Assembly (NCBI RefSeq): GCF_002245535.1
Contig: NZ_NKCN01000028.1
Span: 1-62,365 of the forward strand
Reading direction: 5' to 3'
Length of the DNA: 62,365 nucleotides
DNA from: Mycobacterium lehmannii
GTDB taxonomy: Bacteria; Actinomycetota; Actinomycetes; Mycobacteriales; Mycobacteriaceae
Positions 34,392 through 43,530 of the stretch are shown here, one piece after another. The notes beneath the pieces are model-generated. The model did no database searches, was not told the origin of the DNA, and worked only from the letters and a program-made list of their open reading frames with translations. Every line of letters begins with the position of its first letter. Position 1 is the stretch's first letter. The translations under genes were made by a program, and so were the position numbers.

Positions 34392-34578
34392 TTGCACAGA
34401 CTCCCGGGTTGTCGGTCGCCCGAAGCTACCCAGGCGGTGTTGCGTCGATGTTGCCGTCAGGTTCGAAACCGTTGACGTCCAGACGCGGAGGCGGTTCGAT
34501 CCCGACTCAGCCGAAATGAAACCACCCGATCGCGAACGGTCTAACGTCGCAGACATCGTGGGTGCAAGGAGGTGCCGG

Positions 34579-34914
34579 ATGCGTGGTCAGCGTTTCATAG
34601 TCTCGGTGGCGGGCGTGGTGACTGCGGTGACCATCGGGGCGCCGGGCATCGCACAGGCCTCCCCTCCTCCCCCGAGCCCAGATCAGGCCAGCGCGGAATG
34701 GACGATCACCGACGGCTATCTCGTGAAGCAGATCGGATGCACGCCGGATACGCCGGGTGACCCGGTCTCGATCTCCTGGGATCCGCCGGGCTTCGCCCCG
34801 GCCGTCGGCGGGACAGGAATGATCCACGACGCCAATCCCGCCCTCGGCGGACAGTTCTCGGCCCACTGGATTCCTTCGCCCGGCTTCTGGGACGTCGAAT
34901 ACCAGTTCTGCTGA
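34579..34914 (+). CDS. Small secreted protein
   Basis: 111 aa. Signal peptide to about residue 28 (AGIAQA-S). Mature part is Pro-rich at first, then contains two cysteines (QIGCTPDTPG and the terminal QFC), likely paired. Aromatic-rich C-terminus (FWDVEYQFC). AAGGAGG lies 7 bases before ATG 34579. Function unknown; it resembles other short mycobacterial secreted proteins without a named family. Confidence 0.7.
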   Translation: MRGQRFIVSVAGVVTAVTIGAPGIAQASPPPPSPDQASAEWTITDGYLVKQIGCTPDTPGDPVSISWDPPGFAPAVGGTGMIHDANPALGGQFSAHWIPSPGFWDVEYQFC

Positions 34915-35141
34915 GTCGTGGGAGTACCAGACGTTGCCTGCTGGACCACCCCCTGCGCTCGGCGACTCGGCGTTTCTTCGGGTTTCAATCAGTACAGTTA
35001 TGGGCAACCATTCGCCTGACGCGCGGACGCTCACCGTTCCATGAGTTCGATTTAGCTCAAACCGAACTCGCGGGAGGCGAAGCAATGCTTTCATAGGCAA
35101 ATAACTGCAGCGGCGTCTGCACGACATAGGGGGTCTGCGGC

Positions 35142-35816
35142 ATGCCACCGCCGGACGACGAGGAGCGTTCGATATCGGTCGTGGTGGTCGGCAATCAACG
35201 CGTCGTATACGCAGGCATCGAGTCGTGGTTGAGGCACAGCCACCCACGCACCGAGATCATCGGCCATTTCACCAGTCCAGCGGAGTTCACTGCGGCATAC
35301 CAGACCGCCGCGCCCGGGCTGGTGGTGTTGTTCGACCTGCCCTGCGACGGCGGCGGTCCGGACCTCGATGCGCTACGCCAGGTCTGCGGTGCAGGCCACC
35401 GCGTCGTCGTCTACACCTGTTCGGTCAACGACGACGTCGTCTCCGCCACCCTCGATGCGGGGGCGATCAGCTGCATCGCCAAACATGAACCCGAACACGT
35501 GCTGGCAGCGGCCATTGATGCCGCCCACACCGATCGGCCGCACGTGGTCACGAGGACGGCTCCGACCTTGCACAGCGGCCGGCAGAAGGCACGGCCGGAG
35601 CTGACGCACCGAGAGCAGCAGGTGCTCATCGCCTGGTTTCAGACGGAGAACAAGAATGCGGTCGCCGAGCGGTTGTACATCGAGCCCTCCACGGTCGCGA
35701 CCCACCTGCAAAGGGTCAGGGCGAAGTATGCGGCAGTCGGCCGGCCCGCGCCGACCAAGGCGGCTCTTGTTGCTCGAGCGATCCAGGACAAGATCCTCAG
35801 CGTCGACGATCTGTGA
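35142..35816 (+). CDS. LuxR/NarL-type response regulator (orphan)
   Basis: 224 aa. Residues 11-130 form a receiver-like domain (ISVVVVGNQRVVYAGIESWL; phosphoacceptor candidate Asp in LVVLFDLPCDGGG). The C-terminal GerE-type HTH spans about 150-215: ELTHREQQVLIAWFQTENKN, AVAERLYIEPSTVATHLQRV. The conserved acidic pair at the start of the receiver is poorly kept (VGNQ instead of VDDH/DD), so phosphorylation may be lost. No kinase gene is adjacent. ATG 35142 after ATAGGGGG. Confidence 0.8.
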   Translation: MPPPDDEERSISVVVVGNQRVVYAGIESWLRHSHPRTEIIGHFTSPAEFTAAYQTAAPGLVVLFDLPCDGGGPDLDALRQVCGAGHRVVVYTCSVNDDVVSATLDAGAISCIAKHEPEHVLAAAIDAAHTDRPHVVTRTAPTLHSGRQKARPELTHREQQVLIAWFQTENKNAVAERLYIEPSTVATHLQRVRAKYAAVGRPAPTKAALVARAIQDKILSVDDL

Positions 35817-35964
35817 GTCCGCCCGGTCGTCATCTGAACAGATGAACTAATAACTTTTGCCGCCGGGACCATAACGGTTGCGTTAATAATTCTCAATCCG
35901 CGCGCGCGGCGATATGCCGGCAAATTGTGCGCGGTCATCCGAGGCAGCTATGGAAGGCACGAGC

Positions 35965-36192
35965 ATGAGAAAGATGATCGCCGCGGGAGCGCTGGCAGTG
36001 GGAGGGTTCCTCACCCTCGGCGTCGGCGTCGCACACGCTGACGAGGTTCAGGTGGAGGGTGGCTATTCAACGCTCGAGGCCTGCAATGTCGACGGCCCCA
36101 ATGTCGAGATCGCCCAGGGTGACGCCAACTACGGGCACTGGGATTGCCGCCAGGGCGGCGACGGCCTCTGGTACGTCTGGCTGAGCAGCTGA
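35965..36192 (+). CDS. Small secreted protein
   Basis: 75 aa. Signal peptide MRKMIAAGALAVGGFLTLGV with cleavage after AHA. Mature part of about 50 residues with two cysteines (EACNVDG and WDCRQGG) and a C-terminal WYVWLSS. ATG 35965 follows GGAAGG; an ATG 15 bases earlier is also in frame. Unknown function. Confidence 0.7.
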   Translation: MRKMIAAGALAVGGFLTLGVGVAHADEVQVEGGYSTLEACNVDGPNVEIAQGDANYGHWDCRQGGDGLWYVWLSS

Positions 36193-36235
36193 TGATTTGC
36201 CAGGCCAACACAACCACGGAGGTGGCGGACCGCTC

Positions 36236-38380
36236 GTGAATTCGGCAAGGGTGGCGTTACGGGTCGGGGCCGTTGCCTTCTCGCTCGGCGTAGCGGGATT
36301 CGTCGGCACCTGCGGCATGGGGACGGCGATCGCCGACGACGGAGGGCAGTCGTCCTCCAGTTCATCGTCGAGCTCGTCATCCGGGTCTTCGAGTTCATCA
36401 GGGTCGACGAGCTCGTCATCCGGATCGACGGGCAGCACGTCATCGGGGTCGACTGGTACATCGGAGTCTTCGTCGGCGACTAAGGACGGAGCTTCGGAGT
36501 CGACGGGCAGTCCCTCGACGTCGACCGTCTCGGGGACAAAGGCCAGGACATCTGTCGGTTCGGGACGCTCGACGACAAAGCCCACCGCAGATGCATCCGA
36601 GACACGCTCCACGAAGAGGTCGACAGCCGAGCGGCAGTCCGCGGACTCATCGGCGAAGCAGTCAAGACCCGAGTCGGCCAAAGAGTCGGACGCAGCTGAG
36701 GCCGCGTCGACGCCGGCTACATCACCTGTCGGTGAGGTCGACACCAGTGCGCCTGTGTTGGTTGACACGTCGGCTCCGCCGGTTGATCCGATCGTTGAGG
36801 CCCCAATCGAGCGCGAGCAAACAAAGAATCGATCCGACCGTGTGGGCACCGCCTCCTCGGTCACCGCGTTCAAGCCCACCACGACCACCCTCGGAGCCAC
36901 GGGCGCGAGCCGGCCCGACACCACCGTCAGCGCTCGATCCCTGGCACACGTAACCGATTCCGGCCCAGCCGATGTCACAGCATCAGCCCAAACCATCGGT
37001 GTCGAGGCCGCCCCCGAAGCCAGCACGCTGGTGATCGAGGCCGAACTGGTGCCGTCGGATGGATCCGGTGCCGACAATCACAGCACCGTGGTGACCCAGG
37101 CACCCGACTCCGGACCCTCGACAGCGTCGACCGGCATCGTGTCGGGCCTACTGTCAGCAGTCGGTGTCGGCTCACCACTGTCCACAGTCGACGGCCCGGT
37201 GCAGCCACTGCCGGGGGTGATCCTGGTGGGCTCGCTGGACTTGATGCGCCGCGATCTGGAGCGGATGAACGATGACCAATTGGTCATCGACACCGAGCAG
37301 GTCACCAACACCCTGACCGCCGAAGTCCCCCCGGAGGAATTGGTTCCCGTCGCGACGACGACGACCGATTCGGACACCGAAACTGACCCGGAACATCCGT
37401 CGTGGTCGGTACCCGATGAGCTGACCGTGGAACCCACCGCGCACGAACGGGCCGTGGCGTTCTACAAAGCCCAAGCCGAGCGCACAGAGGCATTCGCCGT
37501 TGCTCAAGAGGAGCGCACGGGAGCGTTCAACGAGCAGATCGGCGCGATAGTCGCTCAAAACACGCTGGGAGCGATCGTCGCGACCGCGGCCCATGTTGTT
37601 ACCGAGATCGCCTACGTCGGCGTACACGTAGTGACCGAAGTCCTCCACTACGCCGTGTACGCAGTCACCGAACTCATCCACGGGATCACCGACTGGTTCA
37701 GAGCCCCGGCGGTCTTCACCGGCATGTACGGCGACCCCGAAACGAATGCGCAGTATTGGCAGAAGCAGTCGGCCGAGAACTGCGTCTTGATGGCCTCGGC
37801 CGCGGTCGTCGGCCAACTCACCGGAACCATGCCGACGGAAGTGGACATCGCCCGCGTAGCAGGCGAAACCCCAAGTGTGGTCAACCCGGAACGGGCTATG
37901 TACTTGGGCCTGCACACTGAAGATCGTGTTCACATCAAAGATGCCATCGCGCTACTGGACACCAAGTACGGCATCACGGCCACCCTCACCTCTTACGAGA
38001 AGACGGAGGGCAACCTGGCACTGAGAGCGTTGGCGTTCGCGCTGGAGGACCCGAAGAAGGCCGTGATGGTCGGCGTTCAGGGCGCAACCGTCTGGAATGC
38101 TGTCGAAGGTGAACCGCTGCCCGGCATCGAATCCGCGGATCATCAGGTGGCCGTCACCGGAATCGACTTCGACGAAAGAGTCGTCTACCTCAGTGACAGC
38201 GCATTCCCCGATCAAGGGAGGAAACTGAAGGTTCCGCTGGACGCCTTCATGAGGGCATGGCAGACGGACGACTACGAGACGGTCATCGCGCAGCTCAAAC
38301 AGCCGAACACGACGGCGTCCGAACCCGGTTCCCCCCGGATTTCCAGTCCCGACTCCGGGGTGCTTCTAGAAGTGGCGTAG
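36236..38380 (+). CDS. Serine-rich exported protein with C39-like peptidase domain
   Basis: 714 aa from GTG 36236 (GGAGGTGG upstream). Signal peptide to about residue 34 (GTAIADD). A poly-Ser/Gly/Thr stalk follows (about 40-100), built of TCN/AGT codons, then a long Ser/Thr/Pro region to about 360 and a hydrophobic patch near 440-490. The last 210 residues resemble a C39-type papain-like domain: Cys in AENCVLMASAAVVG, His in ADHQVAVTGIDFD, Asp in YLSDSAFP. It could be a surface protease or bacteriocin-processing-like enzyme on a glycosylated stalk; no transporter is adjacent. Confidence 0.7.
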   Translation: MNSARVALRVGAVAFSLGVAGFVGTCGMGTAIADDGGQSSSSSSSSSSSGSSSSSGSTSSSSGSTGSTSSGSTGTSESSSATKDGASESTGSPSTSTVSGTKARTSVGSGRSTTKPTADASETRSTKRSTAERQSADSSAKQSRPESAKESDAAEAASTPATSPVGEVDTSAPVLVDTSAPPVDPIVEAPIEREQTKNRSDRVGTASSVTAFKPTTTTLGATGASRPDTTVSARSLAHVTDSGPADVTASAQTIGVEAAPEASTLVIEAELVPSDGSGADNHSTVVTQAPDSGPSTASTGIVSGLLSAVGVGSPLSTVDGPVQPLPGVILVGSLDLMRRDLERMNDDQLVIDTEQVTNTLTAEVPPEELVPVATTTTDSDTETDPEHPSWSVPDELTVEPTAHERAVAFYKAQAERTEAFAVAQEERTGAFNEQIGAIVAQNTLGAIVATAAHVVTEIAYVGVHVVTEVLHYAVYAVTELIHGITDWFRAPAVFTGMYGDPETNAQYWQKQSAENCVLMASAAVVGQLTGTMPTEVDIARVAGETPSVVNPERAMYLGLHTEDRVHIKDAIALLDTKYGITATLTSYEKTEGNLALRALAFALEDPKKAVMVGVQGATVWNAVEGEPLPGIESADHQVAVTGIDFDERVVYLSDSAFPDQGRKLKVPLDAFMRAWQTDDYETVIAQLKQPNTTASEPGSPRISSPDSGVLLEVA

Positions 38381-38385
38381 CGGCG

Positions 38386-38835
38386 TTACCAGCGATAGTC
38401 GAGGAACTTTCCGTCGAACGTGACCACCACGCGGTCTCCGTCGGGATCCTCACGGCGCCGGACGTCGACCTTGAAGTTGATCGCGCTCATGATGCCGTCA
38501 CCGAACTCCTCGTGGATAAGTTCCTTGATCGCGGGTCCGTATACGGCGAGCGCCTCCTGGAACCGATAGATGGTCGGATCGGACAGTAGCTCCGGGTCGA
38601 TACCGCGGGCGGGTTGGAGCTGCAGGCTCTCGCCCACCGCGGCGTCGAGATCGAGCAGGGCGCAAACCCGTTCGGCCTGCGGTTGCGTCATCGGATGTTG
38701 ACCGAGCAGCGCGGCGACACACCACACTCGCGGCGCATCCAAAGCTTCAGCGATCTCGGTCCAGCTCACGTTCTTTCGGGTCTTGGCGGCGACCACCAGT
38801 GCCGCTGCGTCGGACTTGGTCATGATCGGGTTCAT
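38386..38835 (-). CDS. cynS: Cyanate hydratase (cyanase)
   Basis: 149 aa. The catalytic trio keeps the family spacing: R91 and E94 in YRFQEALAVYG, S117 in GDGIMSAINF. N-terminal helical domain TKSDAAALVVAAKTRKNVSW with Gln/Pro-rich middle LLGQHPMTQPQAER. It converts cyanate and bicarbonate to ammonia and CO2. ATG 38835; divergent from the NDH-2 gene. No cyanate transporter or carbonic anhydrase is next to it. Confidence 0.93.
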   Translation of the reverse strand: MNPIMTKSDAAALVVAAKTRKNVSWTEIAEALDAPRVWCVAALLGQHPMTQPQAERVCALLDLDAAVGESLQLQPARGIDPELLSDPTIYRFQEALAVYGPAIKELIHEEFGDGIMSAINFKVDVRRREDPDGDRVVVTFDGKFLDYRW

Positions 38836-38926
38836 GCGCTGACCTTATTCGCCTCGAGGCCGCCGGTGCGCGTTCATCGGCGTCCGGCGGGCTTCGGACG
38901 GTGCAGAGCTGGGTAATACCGTTGCG

Positions 38927-40291
38927 ATGATGAGTTCGCAACGACCCAGGGTTTTGATCATCGGCGGCGGATTCGGTGGCTTGTTCTGCGCGCGTCGATT
39001 GGCCAAAGCGGATGTCGACATCACCCTGCTCGACCGCTCCGCCGACCACCTGTTCCAACCGCTGCTCTACCAGTGCGCGACCGGCAAGCTGAGCATCGGC
39101 CACATCAGCCGTCCGTTGCGCGAGGAGTTCGCCCGATACGACAACATCAAGCCCCTGTTGGGCGAGGCGATCGCACTGGACCCGTCCGCGCGCACCGTCA
39201 CCGCACTACGGCCCGACGAGACGACGTTCGTCGTCGAGTACGACGTTCTTATCCTGGCGGCGGGTATGCGGCAGTCGTATATGGGCAATGAGGAGTTCGC
39301 GCACTGGGCGCCGGGTATGAAAACGCTCGATGACGCGCTGGAGATCAGGCAGCGCATCCTCACCGCGTTCGAGATTGCCGAGACCCTGCCGCCCGGTTCG
39401 GAGCGTAGCGACTGGCTCACCTTTGCCGTCGCCGGAGGCGGTCCGACCGGAGTGGAACTGGCCGGTCAGATCCGGGAGATGGCGACCCGCACCCTGGCCA
39501 ACGAATTCCACAGCATCCAGCCGCAAGAGGCTCGGGTGCTGCTGTTCGACGGCGGTCAGCGAGTCCTGAAGAAGTTCGCGCCCGACCTGTCGGTGAAAGC
39601 CACCGAGACCTTGGCGGAGCTCGGCGTCGAGATGCACTTCGGTGTGCACGTGACCGACGTCCGGCGCGACGGCGTCACCGTCACCCCGAAGAACGGCGGG
39701 CCCGACAGGCAATTCTCGACGCGCACGGTGCTGTGGACCGCAGGCGTCGAAGCCGTCCCGTTCGCCCGTCATGTAGCCGAAACCCTCGGAGCGCCAACCG
39801 ATCGCGCCGGCCGCATACGGGTCGAGCCGGACCTGAGCGTTGCGGGGCACCCCGAGATCTTCGTCGTCGGCGATCTCGCCGGCCGTGACAAGCTGCCTGG
39901 CGTCGCCGAGAACGCGATGCAGGGCGGCCTGCACGCGGCGGCCTGTATCCGCCGTGATCTCGCCGGGCGACCGCGCCGCCCGTACCGCTACCGCGATTTG
40001 GGATCGGCGGCCTACATCAGTCATGGCAACGCGCTGCTTCAAGTGGGGCGCATCCGGGTGTCGGGATACCTCGGCTGGGTGGCGTGGGGCCTGATTCACA
40101 TCGCGTTCCTCACCGGTGTGCGCAACCGCATCAGCACGGTTGCCACCTGGTTGGCCTCGATCGCACGTGCCGGCCGCTATCACCGGGCCTTCATGCTGGG
40201 CGCAGCGGATCGTCCCGAACAGCGCTACACGTACTCGACGTGGGACCTTCCAGAACCTGCACCGCCGCATTACCGCGCTTACCGTTCATGA
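38927..40291 (+). CDS. Type II NADH dehydrogenase-like FAD oxidoreductase
   Basis: 454 aa. Two dinucleotide motifs: VLIIGGGFGGLFCARRLAKA (FAD) and FAVAGGGPTGVELAGQI (NADH). The FAD-closing motif is IFVVGDLAGRDKLPGVAENA. A C-terminal hydrophobic helix (about 380-400, YLGWVAWGLIHIAFLTGVRN) anchors it to the membrane as in NDH-2. It would pass electrons from NADH to menaquinone without proton pumping. ATG 38927 or 38930. Whether it is the main Ndh or a second copy is not visible here. Confidence 0.87.
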   Translation: MMSSQRPRVLIIGGGFGGLFCARRLAKADVDITLLDRSADHLFQPLLYQCATGKLSIGHISRPLREEFARYDNIKPLLGEAIALDPSARTVTALRPDETTFVVEYDVLILAAGMRQSYMGNEEFAHWAPGMKTLDDALEIRQRILTAFEIAETLPPGSERSDWLTFAVAGGGPTGVELAGQIREMATRTLANEFHSIQPQEARVLLFDGGQRVLKKFAPDLSVKATETLAELGVEMHFGVHVTDVRRDGVTVTPKNGGPDRQFSTRTVLWTAGVEAVPFARHVAETLGAPTDRAGRIRVEPDLSVAGHPEIFVVGDLAGRDKLPGVAENAMQGGLHAAACIRRDLAGRPRRPYRYRDLGSAAYISHGNALLQVGRIRVSGYLGWVAWGLIHIAFLTGVRNRISTVATWLASIARAGRYHRAFMLGAADRPEQRYTYSTWDLPEPAPPHYRAYRS

Positions 40292-40402
40292 CCGTCGGCG
40301 TGGACGACGGGTGAGTGAACTGTCGACGTCCTTCCGGGGGTGTGACGGCAGCGTGGCAGAGGAACTGCGCGTCTGCCGCGGTTGCGATTAGCATCCACCA
40401 AC

Positions 40403-41017
40403 GTGGGTGGCGAACCTCCGGTCCCCGTGCCGCGGACGCATCGGGTCGCGCAGAGGTTGTCCCGATTGAACGTCGCACAGATCAGACGGACCGCGCTTCT
40501 GCTGATTCTCGTGGCCACCGCCGCGTTCGGCGGTCTCGAGACCGTCGACAAGCAAGTCACCCCCTTCAAGGTCGCCGAGGAGTTCAGCGACGGCCAGTTC
40601 ACGATCACGGTCGAGCGGGCAAGGTTCGTCCGCGAACTCAAGGGTGGGTTGGCCACCATCGGCGCTGCCGAACCCGGCAAGGTCTACCTGGGCGTCGTGG
40701 CGACCGTCGAAAACACCGGCACCGTGCCGGGAGGCCTCCGCGATCTCCTCGACCTACAGGGTCTGCCCGGCAAGGAGATCTTCGGGACCTTCCGCTTGCG
40801 CGACGGTTCTGCGATTCAGAGTCTCGGCCCCGGGCTCACCGAACAGTTGGCGTTCACTTGGCAGGTCCCGGAATCCAGCGCACATTCGGTTCAGGAGGTG
40901 ACGATCCGGGTGTGGAAGAAGACTTTCACGCAGCTGATGGTCACCTACGGCGGCAAGGAATGGATCGACACCGATAACTACGGTCAGGTCGTCGTTCCGG
41001 TCCAGGGGCTGCCGTGA
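40403..41017 (+). CDS. Membrane-anchored protein, first of a three-gene operon
   Basis: 204 aa from GTG 40403; TAGCAT at 40389-40394 lies 8 bases upstream, so a leaderless start is plausible. One N-terminal membrane segment (RTALLLILVATAAFGG), then an Ig-like extracytoplasmic domain: FTITVERARFVRELKGG, GKVYLGVVATVENTGTVPG, reminiscent of DUF4352. Its stop overlaps the next start (GTGA, 41014-41017). Function unknown. Confidence 0.65.
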   Translation: MGGEPPVPVPRTHRVAQRLSRLNVAQIRRTALLLILVATAAFGGLETVDKQVTPFKVAEEFSDGQFTITVERARFVRELKGGLATIGAAEPGKVYLGVVATVENTGTVPGGLRDLLDLQGLPGKEIFGTFRLRDGSAIQSLGPGLTEQLAFTWQVPESSAHSVQEVTIRVWKKTFTQLMVTYGGKEWIDTDNYGQVVVPVQGLP

Positions 41018-41571
41018 ATCCGCGCACGCGCCGGGCGCTGACGGTGATCGCGACAGTCGTTGTGATCGCGGCGGCCGCGGTGGTGTGGCAGAACCTGCCG
41101 ACACCGCCGGACATCACCGGACCGTTCGACGTGTACGGCGAGGCGGGACAGCGTGCCGCCGGCCGCGACGTCGCGGCTACCGTCACCGATGTCCGTATCT
41201 CTTCGCAAGTGGATTCGGTTGCACCCGCGGGCGTTTGGGTGGTTGTCGACGCCACTCTGGAGGCACCGGTCACCACCGAACTACCCCGCAGTGACCTGAT
41301 CGTCGGGCCGAACACGTACACACCCACCGATCAGTTTTTCCTCAAAACCCTCCGGGGGAACGTGAGGCCCGGTATCGCGCAACGCGGGTCGTGGGTGTTC
41401 GACGTCGCGCCGGCCCTGGTCGAGCCCGGCTCATCCGCACCGATTACGCTGCGGGTGTGGACGGGTTACGACGAGCAACTGGACTCGCGTCTTGTCATCG
41501 ACGTTCCGCTCGCAGACGCCCGCCGAGTACAGACCGTGAGACTCGAGGCTCCCGTGGAACGTGCCTCATGA
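41014..41571 (+). CDS. Membrane-anchored protein, second of operon
   Basis: 185 aa. N-terminal anchor (ALTVIATVVVIAAAAVVWQN), then a beta-rich extracytoplasmic domain with VTDVRISSQVDSVAPAGVWV and IAQRGSWVFDVAPALV. It has the same build as the products on either side, and GTGA/ATGA overlaps at both ends show tight coupling. GTG 41014. Unknown function; probably part of one envelope complex with its neighbours. Confidence 0.65.
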   Translation: MNPRTRRALTVIATVVVIAAAAVVWQNLPTPPDITGPFDVYGEAGQRAAGRDVAATVTDVRISSQVDSVAPAGVWVVVDATLEAPVTTELPRSDLIVGPNTYTPTDQFFLKTLRGNVRPGIAQRGSWVFDVAPALVEPGSSAPITLRVWTGYDEQLDSRLVIDVPLADARRVQTVRLEAPVERAS

Positions 41572-42080
41572 GATGGCTGTCGGCGCTGTGGGTGCGAAAC
41601 CTGATCGGTGCCGCCGTCATGGTGGCGGCACTCGGCGTCATCATCGCGACCACACTGGGTGATCAGTGGACCACCTACCGCGACACGGTCGTTCCGGACG
41701 TTGTGGTCACGAAGGGTGAGTCCGGCGACGCCAGCGGATACACCTGGGAGGTCGACTCGGTAAGGCACTTGAACCGCAAGCCTTCCCGGTTCGGGCCGCA
41801 GTTACCCGAAGGCGCGGTGGTGACGGTGGTTACGGTGGACATGTCGGGCCCGGCACGCGCGAACCCCGAAACGTGCAGCGCTGTCATCACCGACGGTCAG
41901 CGTCGGTGGGCATCGGAGAAGGCGGGCGGTTTGGGGCCGATCCCGCCCGATGGTGTGGGGGTCAGGTGCGAGAAGCCCGGCCCGGTGCAGTTCTCGTTCG
42001 TGCTGCCGCAGGACGCGGTGCCCGACGCGCTGGATGTCACGAGCGCTGACGGTCGGATTCTGGCGCGGATGATGCTGTAG
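41568..42080 (+). CDS. Membrane-anchored protein, third of operon
   Basis: 170 aa. N-terminal anchor (LIGAAVMVAALGVIIATTLG) and an extracytoplasmic domain with WEVDSVRHLNRKP, VVTVVTVDMSGPARANPETC and a second Cys in GVGVRCEKPG. ATG 41568 overlaps the previous stop. The last 44 bases overlap, tail to tail, the 3' end of the convergent membrane protein gene at 42037-43359. Confidence 0.65.
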   Translation: MRWLSALWVRNLIGAAVMVAALGVIIATTLGDQWTTYRDTVVPDVVVTKGESGDASGYTWEVDSVRHLNRKPSRFGPQLPEGAVVTVVTVDMSGPARANPETCSAVITDGQRRWASEKAGGLGPIPPDGVGVRCEKPGPVQFSFVLPQDAVPDALDVTSADGRILARMML

Positions 42081-43359
42081 GTTCCTGCTTTTCGAGTTGC
42101 TCAAGGCAGTACGCCACCGTGGACGCGATCAGGCAGATGCGAAGGGGCTCGATGATCAGGTGCGAGCCGAGCGCGATCGTTTCGGCGAAGCCGTACCAGA
42201 AGGGCAGCGGATGCGGACCGAGAAGCCATGCCACGAACCGGAATAGGTAGCCATTGCCCATCTCAGGCCGATAGAAAGACCCCGACATGTCGAGCCACGC
42301 CAAGCCGAGATAGCCCAACACGTACAGCGACAGGGCGAACACCCCCCCGTAAAGAATGAGCCGCGCCGAATCGACGATGGTGCTGTAATTGCCCAGCTTG
42401 GAGAGCAGCCAGGAGCGCACCTTTTGGCCCAGCGTCTCGGGCACGTCCCAACCGCGCTCTTTGAGCATCTTGCGCCGCTCTGCCGCGCTGTTGATCACCC
42501 GGTCGGCGCGACTGCCCACAACGCGGCGAGCGGCGCGGCGCCAGTCGGGCATGGATACGCCGTAGACGATCCCGGCGACGGCGAGCCAGAGAAGCGGGAT
42601 CGTGGCTCCACCGAATGCCGTCCGCAGCACCGCCATCAGGCCGTCCCACAGGGCTTCCAGCGGTGCGAAGTGGGAAAACAGTGCGGCCCGCGTCTCGTTG
42701 AACCACACCACGATTCGCCGTTCCGAGATCCAGCCCATCGGGTTGATGAGGAAGCCGACGCCCTCGCTGGCAGCGAAGCTCAACGTAAGGAAGACCCACA
42801 GCGCGTCGACGTAGACGCGGACGGCGATCATCCACCCCGGCAGCTTGTCCTTGAGCTTGCTGAGCACGTAACGCACGACCAGCGCCGAGATGATGATCAC
42901 CCACGTGGTGGTGCCGACGGGCAGTTGATCGGGATGAAGCTCGGTGGGCTCGGTGGATGTCAACGCTTCGGTGACCGAGTCGGCGATGCGATAGTCGAGG
43001 GCCACCGTCTCGAACTCGATCCAGTCCTCTGCGAACAGCTTCCACGCCAGATAGATAGCGAAGAACGGCACGATGATGTTGGCGAACACGTCGACGCTGC
43101 GCGCGGATCGCCGCGGCAGCGCCGCCAGCGCGGGGATGGCCGAGCGCAGCACGAAGAACATCGCGACGTATGAACCGAGCCGCGCCATCCCCGCGAACGG
43201 CATGATCAGAGCGGCCCACACGTCGTTGTCCCAACCGGCCCAGGCCGCCAGCTCGATGGCGCCGCGGCGACCCAGCCAACCCAGCAGGTACAGCGCCGCC
43301 AATTGAGGGAAATAGCGCCACCACAGGTCGAACGGCCGCAACACGGAGCGCACCGCCAC
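42037..43359 (-). CDS. Polytopic membrane protein of unknown function
   Basis: 440 aa with about eight membrane segments (for example near residues 15-35, 45-75, 95-110, 150-170, 185-205, 260-280, 335-360 and 385-420). A basic cytosolic stretch RRAARRVVGSRADRVINSAAERRKMLKERG lies near 280-310 (given here in two overlapping parts in the sequence, not a known motif). No family recognised. It converges with and overlaps the three-gene operon, an arrangement that suggests a linked envelope function. ATG/GTG start at 43359. Confidence 0.65.
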   Translation of the reverse strand: MAVRSVLRPFDLWWRYFPQLAALYLLGWLGRRGAIELAAWAGWDNDVWAALIMPFAGMARLGSYVAMFFVLRSAIPALAALPRRSARSVDVFANIIVPFFAIYLAWKLFAEDWIEFETVALDYRIADSVTEALTSTEPTELHPDQLPVGTTTWVIIISALVVRYVLSKLKDKLPGWMIAVRVYVDALWVFLTLSFAASEGVGFLINPMGWISERRIVVWFNETRAALFSHFAPLEALWDGLMAVLRTAFGGATIPLLWLAVAGIVYGVSMPDWRRAARRVVGSRADRVINSAAERRKMLKERGWDVPETLGQKVRSWLLSKLGNYSTIVDSARLILYGGVFALSLYVLGYLGLAWLDMSGSFYRPEMGNGYLFRFVAWLLGPHPLPFWYGFAETIALGSHLIIEPLRICLIASTVAYCLEQLEKQEPTASSAPESDRQRS

Positions 43360-43474
43360 ATCCTAGGGCGGCGACGGCAGGAGCGACGGGCTGACAAGCT
43401 GATCCACTCGCCACCATCGCATTTGGCACGGTCGTGCGTCGGCTCAGCACTGAAAGACGATCCGGCCAGACCCC

Positions 43475-43515
43475 TTGACTGTGATGTCGCTCACAGTAAT
43501 ATGACCAGTGGTCAT
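43475..43515 (+). promoter_or_regulatory. Promoter of TetR-R2lox operon with CRP-type and TetR-type sites
   Basis: TTGACT (43475-43480) and TAATAT (43497-43502) are 16 bp apart. The spacer holds TGTGATGTCGCTCACA (43480-43495), a perfect match to the CRP pattern TGTGAnnnnnnTCACA. Just after the -10 start lies ATGACCAGTGGTCAT (43501-43515), a 6-3-6 palindrome of TetR-operator type. Confidence 0.75.
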
Positions 43516-43530
43516 CGCTGGGAGGTGTGG

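Noticed and set aside
36340..36480. TCR-rich simple repeats as a possible regulatory array
   Set aside because: They encode the poly-serine stalk in frame; codon-level repetition is enough to explain them.
36067..37077. 336-codon open frame on the minus strand across the serine-rich gene
   Set aside because: It is the antisense of the TCN/Ser repeat region, which yields Asp/Glu-rich codons free of stops. The plus-strand gene has a signal peptide and a folded C-terminal domain.
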